Shown here: positions 6,170 to 9,059 of the stretch, piece after piece
Layout of the letters: each line of letters starts with the position of its first letter
Position numbering within the stretch: the stretch's first letter is position 1
Origin: Nitrososphaera sp.
Lineage (GTDB): Archaea > Thermoproteota > Nitrososphaeria > Nitrososphaerales > Nitrososphaeraceae
Length of the DNA: 9,059 nucleotides
Assembly (NCBI GenBank): GCA_025929855.1
Contig: JAICPK010000030.1
Location: forward strand, 1 to 9,059
Direction: 5' to 3'
The notes under the pieces: model-generated
Database searches by the model: none
Seen by the model: the letters and a program-made list of their open reading frames with translations, nothing else
What the model was told of the DNA's origin: nothing
Position numbers and translations under genes: made by a program

Positions 6170-7483
6170 TTACTTCTTGTTTGGATCGTACTTGTCAGTA
6201 ATGTTCAGTACTACTCCCGCACCAATCGTGGTACCCATATCCCGCAGTGCAAACCTCCCAATTTCTGGAAAGTCCTTGAACGTCTCTATTGGCAGTGGCC
6301 TTACGGGCTTGATCCTGACAATTGCAGCATCGCCTGTCTTGAGGAACTTTGGGTTCTGCTCTGTCGTTGCACCCGTCCTTGGGTCAATCTTTGAGACAAA
6401 CTGCGAGATTGTGGCAGCCACCTGTGCCGTGTGTGCATGCAAAACTGGGGTATACCCCGGAGCAATTGCTGTTGGGTGGTGAATCACGATCAGACGGGCT
6501 TCTAGCTCCTTAGCAACCGATGGTGGATTGTCTGCAGCGCCAATCATGTCACCTCGCTTGATCTGCTTCTTATCTACACCCCTCAGATTAAAGCCGACAT
6601 TGTCACCTGCTTCGGCAGACTCAAGTTGGGTATGATGAGTCTCTATCGACTTAATTTCGCCAGCGGCACCAGACGGCATCACTAATACTTTCTCACCTGG
6701 CTTCATTTTGCCTGTCTCAACCCTGCCTACTGGGACGGTTCCGACACCGGTAATAGAGTAGACATCCTGTATAGGGATTCTCAGGGGCTTTCCCACTGGC
6801 TTTTCTGGTGGGTCCAAAATGTCAAGTGCCTCAGCAAGGGTAGGTCCCTTGTACCAGGGCATATTCTCCGATTTTTTAACCAAATTGTCGCCCTTCCATC
6901 CAGATATCGGGATAAAATTGATCTTGGCGGTATTGTATCCAACAAGCTTGAGCATCTTTTCGGCAGCCTCTTTGGCCTCCTTGTATCGTGATTCTTGGAA
7001 GCCAGCATCATCCATCTTGTTTAGTGCAACTATGATTTGATTCACGCCAAGTGTCCTTGCAAGGAAAGCGTGTTCCCTTCCCTGTCCTCCTGGCTCAATT
7101 GCTGATTCCATTTCACCAGGCTTTACAGAAATGACCAAAATAGATGCATCAGCCTCTGACGCACCGGTGATCATGTTTTTGACAAAGTCCCTGTGACCCG
7201 GAGCGTCAATCAGTGTGAAGAAATATTTTGATGTTTCAAACTTTTGAAAAGCTAGATCGATAGTAATACCTCTTTCCCGTTCGTCTTTGATGCTATCTAG
7301 AACCCATGCATACTTGAAGGTGTCACCTTTGCCCGTTTCTTCTGATTCTTTTGCGTATTGCTCGATGGTTCTCTGGTCAATGGCACCCAGATCAACCAAT
7401 AAATGGCCTACAGTAGTTGATTTACCATTATCGACGTGACCCGTAACAACTAGGTTCATGTGTGGCTTTTTGCTAGCGCTCAT
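6170..7483 (-). CDS. tuf: Translation elongation factor 1-alpha (aEF-1A, EF-Tu homologue)
   Basis: The product is 437 residues, the normal length for archaeal EF-1A. It is the GTPase that delivers aminoacyl-tRNA to the ribosome. The GTP-binding motifs are intact: GHVDNGKS (15-22), switch I ending RERGITID (69-76), DAPGHRDF (93-100), NKMD (155-158) and SGWKGDN (194-200). Domains 2 and 3 follow, from about residue 230 to the end. In the P-loop, Asn19 replaces the His of bacterial and many archaeal factors (eukaryotes have Ser), so this position tolerates change. ATG 7483 is chosen because MSASKKPHMNL matches the family N-terminus and a TATA box lies about 26 nt upstream. An in-frame ATG at 7561 would add 26 residues with no family counterpart. 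uS10 follows 20 nt downstream. Confidence 0.97.
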   Translation of the reverse strand: MSASKKPHMNLVVTGHVDNGKSTTVGHLLVDLGAIDQRTIEQYAKESEETGKGDTFKYAWVLDSIKDERERGITIDLAFQKFETSKYFFTLIDAPGHRDFVKNMITGASEADASILVISVKPGEMESAIEPGGQGREHAFLARTLGVNQIIVALNKMDDAGFQESRYKEAKEAAEKMLKLVGYNTAKINFIPISGWKGDNLVKKSENMPWYKGPTLAEALDILDPPEKPVGKPLRIPIQDVYSITGVGTVPVGRVETGKMKPGEKVLVMPSGAAGEIKSIETHHTQLESAEAGDNVGFNLRGVDKKQIKRGDMIGAADNPPSVAKELEARLIVIHHPTAIAPGYTPVLHAHTAQVAATISQFVSKIDPRTGATTEQNPKFLKTGDAAIVRIKPVRPLPIETFKDFPEIGRFALRDMGTTIGAGVVLNITDKYDPNKK

Positions 7484-7505
7484 AGAGCAGGAACGCCCCA
7501 TGGGC

Positions 7506-7512
7506 TTTATTT
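7506..7512 (-). promoter_or_regulatory. TATA box of the EF-1A/uS10 operon
   Basis: The minus strand reads AAATAAA, centred about 26 nt before ATG 7483. This spacing fits leaderless transcription and confirms the shorter EF-1A start. Confidence 0.45.
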
Positions 7513-7622
7513 GTATTTCGCCTGCGATCGTATGAAATATGTGTGCTAATTGACTCATCAACTGGTTCTTCTTTGCAGTTTCAGTTCAGTTGTAGAGAGC
7601 CTCTCTGTCAGCCATCGGAAAG

Positions 7623-7630
7623 ATTTTAAA
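7623..7630 (+). promoter_or_regulatory. TATA box of the FBP aldolase/phosphatase - TPI operon
   Basis: ATTTTAAA is centred about 29 nt before ATG 7656. No Shine-Dalgarno sequence follows, so the first gene is probably translated from a leaderless or very short-leader transcript. Confidence 0.5.
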
Positions 7631-7655
7631 TGATAAGTCATGAGTCTGTTTTATT

Positions 7656-8840
7656 ATGCGAGTTACAATTAGCGCTATTAAGGCCGATATCGGGGGGATC
7701 GGTGGCCACACGTGCCCAAGCGGAGAACTTTTAGAGACTGTAAGGAACTTTGTTGTCAAAAATGCAAAGGGGCTTCTCATAGATAAGTACGTAGGCTATA
7801 CGGGTGATGACATACACATAGTAATGACCCATACTCGAGGCGCGGACGATGAAAGAATCCACAAGCTGGCCTGGGATGCATTTATGGAAGGGACAAAACT
7901 GGCAAAGGATCAGGGTTTGTATGGCGCAGGACAGGATCTACTCAAAGATTCATTTTCTGGCAACATCAAGGGAATGGGACCGGGTGTTGCGGAAATTGAA
8001 ATGGAAGAACGGCCAAGTGAAGTATTCTGCGTGTTTGCTGCCGACAAGACAGAGCCGGGTGCATTCAACCTAGCGCTATGGCGTATGTTTGTTGACGCTG
8101 GCAGCAACACTGGCATTTTGATTAACGAGCGGCTTGCAGCAGGTGTCATTTTTAGGATAATGGACGTTATGAGTGGCAAGGTTGCAGAACTGAAACTATG
8201 GGAAGATAAGGCTGAGCTAGAGGCAGCGCTTATGTATCCAGGCCGATATGTTGTCCACTCTGTGATGTCAGCAGACGGCGATGATCAAATCGTGTCAGCA
8301 TCTACCGACAGGCTCCACAATATCGCCGGCACGTACGTAGGCAAAGATGATCCAATAGCAATAGTCAGAACCCAAAAGAATTTTCCAGCTACGGAAGAGG
8401 CGGGCAGCTCTTTTAATGAACCTCATTTTGTCGCAGGCAACACAAGGGGAAGCCACCATATGCCCCTGATGCCAGTCAGACTCAACTCTGCTGCATCACT
8501 CAATTACTCTATTCCAATCGTATCATGTCTTCTTTTTAGCATGCGCAATGGGAAGCTCACTGGTCCACATGATGGGTTTGGCACAGCTGACTGGGACCTT
8601 CAGAGGATGAGGGCAGCTGAGCGTGCCATGATAATGCGTAACCAAGGCTTTATCCATCCGGCCACACTTGTTCCAGACGAGCTAGAATACAACAAAGGCT
8701 ACGAGGCTAGAATGTCAAAGCTGCAAAGCAAGTTCAAAGATTTAGAAGAGATAATGAATGGCAAAAGCAAAGCAGCAACAACAAAGGCGGCTGCTTCTGC
8801 TGCTACAAAACAGGCCAAAGCTGGCAGTAGCAAGCTTTGA
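7656..8840 (+). CDS. fbp: Bifunctional fructose-1,6-bisphosphate aldolase/phosphatase
   Basis: The product is 394 residues. This archaeal-type gluconeogenic enzyme joins DHAP and glyceraldehyde-3-phosphate and then dephosphorylates the product to fructose 6-phosphate in the same active site. Expected Mg-binding and catalytic residues are present: Asp11 and His18 in ISAIKADIGGIGGH, Asp51-Asp52 in YTGDD, Asp130-Lys131, and YVGKDDP (227-233). In that last motif Tyr227 and Lys230 correspond to the catalytic Tyr and the Schiff-base Lys of characterised enzymes. Further conserved stretches are GNTRGSHHMPLMP and GPHDGFG. The catalytic domain ends near residue 367; the last 27 residues are a Lys/Ala/Ser/Thr-rich tail. 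ATG 7656 matches the family N-terminus. The stop overlaps the triosephosphate isomerase start by 4 nt, so the genes supplying and using triose phosphates are coupled. Confidence 0.96.
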   Translation: MRVTISAIKADIGGIGGHTCPSGELLETVRNFVVKNAKGLLIDKYVGYTGDDIHIVMTHTRGADDERIHKLAWDAFMEGTKLAKDQGLYGAGQDLLKDSFSGNIKGMGPGVAEIEMEERPSEVFCVFAADKTEPGAFNLALWRMFVDAGSNTGILINERLAAGVIFRIMDVMSGKVAELKLWEDKAELEAALMYPGRYVVHSVMSADGDDQIVSASTDRLHNIAGTYVGKDDPIAIVRTQKNFPATEEAGSSFNEPHFVAGNTRGSHHMPLMPVRLNSAASLNYSIPIVSCLLFSMRNGKLTGPHDGFGTADWDLQRMRAAERAMIMRNQGFIHPATLVPDELEYNKGYEARMSKLQSKFKDLEEIMNGKSKAATTKAAASAATKQAKAGSSKL

Positions 8841-9059
8841 AGCGTCCACTAATCATCAATTTCAAAAACTATGAAGAGGTCTCGGCAGATAAGGCCATCA
8901 AATTAGCTGAATCAGCGCGTCAGGTTGCGGAGAAGCTGAAGATAGAAATAGTAGTTGCTCCACCCCAGCCTGTGCTGGCTCTGGTTGCAAAGAATATACA
9001 AATTCCGGTTATATGCCAGCACGTTGACAACGCAAAGATGGGCCCCAGTACCGGTTTTG
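8837..9059 (+). CDS. tpiA: Triosephosphate isomerase (partial, C-terminus beyond the right edge)
   Basis: The frame starts at TTG 8837 within the TTGA that also holds the preceding stop codon, and 74 codons are visible. The N-terminus RPLIINFKNYEE carries the substrate-binding Asn8 and Lys10 (NFK) of triosephosphate isomerase. It is followed by VVAPPQPVLALVA (about 39-51), IPVICQHVD (56-64) and GPSTGF at the edge. These fit the first three beta-alpha units of the short archaeal enzyme, usually about 220-230 residues, so roughly one third is present. No ATG in this frame could replace the TTG without losing the catalytic Asn-Phe-Lys strand. The enzyme interconverts DHAP and glyceraldehyde-3-phosphate, the two substrates of the aldolase encoded just upstream. 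Confidence 0.93.
   Translation, partial: MKRPLIINFKNYEEVSADKAIKLAESARQVAEKLKIEIVVAPPQPVLALVAKNIQIPVICQHVDNAKMGPSTGF

Noticed and set aside
5895..6482. Rightward 195-codon open frame with hydrophobic stretches
   Set aside because: It overlaps uS10 and the 3' half of EF-1A on the other strand; its apparent membrane segments are a by-product of antisense codon composition.
7484..7561. 26-residue N-terminal extension of EF-1A
   Set aside because: It has no counterpart in the family, and the TATA box falls inside it.
7586..7780. Leftward 64-codon open frame
   Set aside because: It spans the divergent promoter region and runs antisense into the conserved start of FBP aldolase/phosphatase.

Overview
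The window reads as a chromosomal segment of a Thaumarchaeota (Nitrososphaerota) ammonia-oxidising archaeon, most like the soil Nitrososphaera group. Four things point there: an archaeal EF-1A followed by uS10, an archaeal-type bifunctional FBP aldolase/phosphatase next to an archaeal triosephosphate isomerase, surface proteins ending in a PEF-type sorting anchor, and TATA boxes about 26-29 nt before the start codons with almost no Shine-Dalgarno sequences (leaderless transcription). Genus and species are inferred from recollection of these families, not from a search.

Left part (1-4746), cell-surface and copper-related. The largest gene runs leftward from a TTG codon at 2825 and leaves the window at base 1 without a stop, so it is easily missed. 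I translated 941 codons continuously. It encodes a signal peptide, a CopC copper-binding domain with its His/Asp/His site intact, an eight-helix CopD-like membrane domain, an Ig-like domain and a Vgb/NHL-type beta-propeller. Divergent from it, with a 107-bp promoter region between, is a 237-residue secreted, tail-anchored protein (2933-3646). Its predicted mature N-terminus is also a histidine. That gene converges, with overlapping stop codons, on a leftward pair of secreted PEF-anchored beta-sandwich proteins (3643-4173 and 4179-4637).

Middle (4904-6149): a rightward cobalamin-binding-protein family gene (BtuF-like, no signal peptide, no neighbouring transporter) converges on uS10.

Right part (5838-9059): EF-1A and uS10 form a leftward translation operon. 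Divergent from it, FBP aldolase/phosphatase and triosephosphate isomerase form a rightward gluconeogenic pair with a 4-nt TTGA overlap; the isomerase runs off the right edge.

No tRNA, rRNA, CRISPR, insertion sequence or prophage gene was seen. The longest gap between genes is 4638-4903, 266 bp. The right half is housekeeping. The left half is the place to look for new biology: a probable surface copper-handling module built on an unusual CopC-CopD-propeller fusion.
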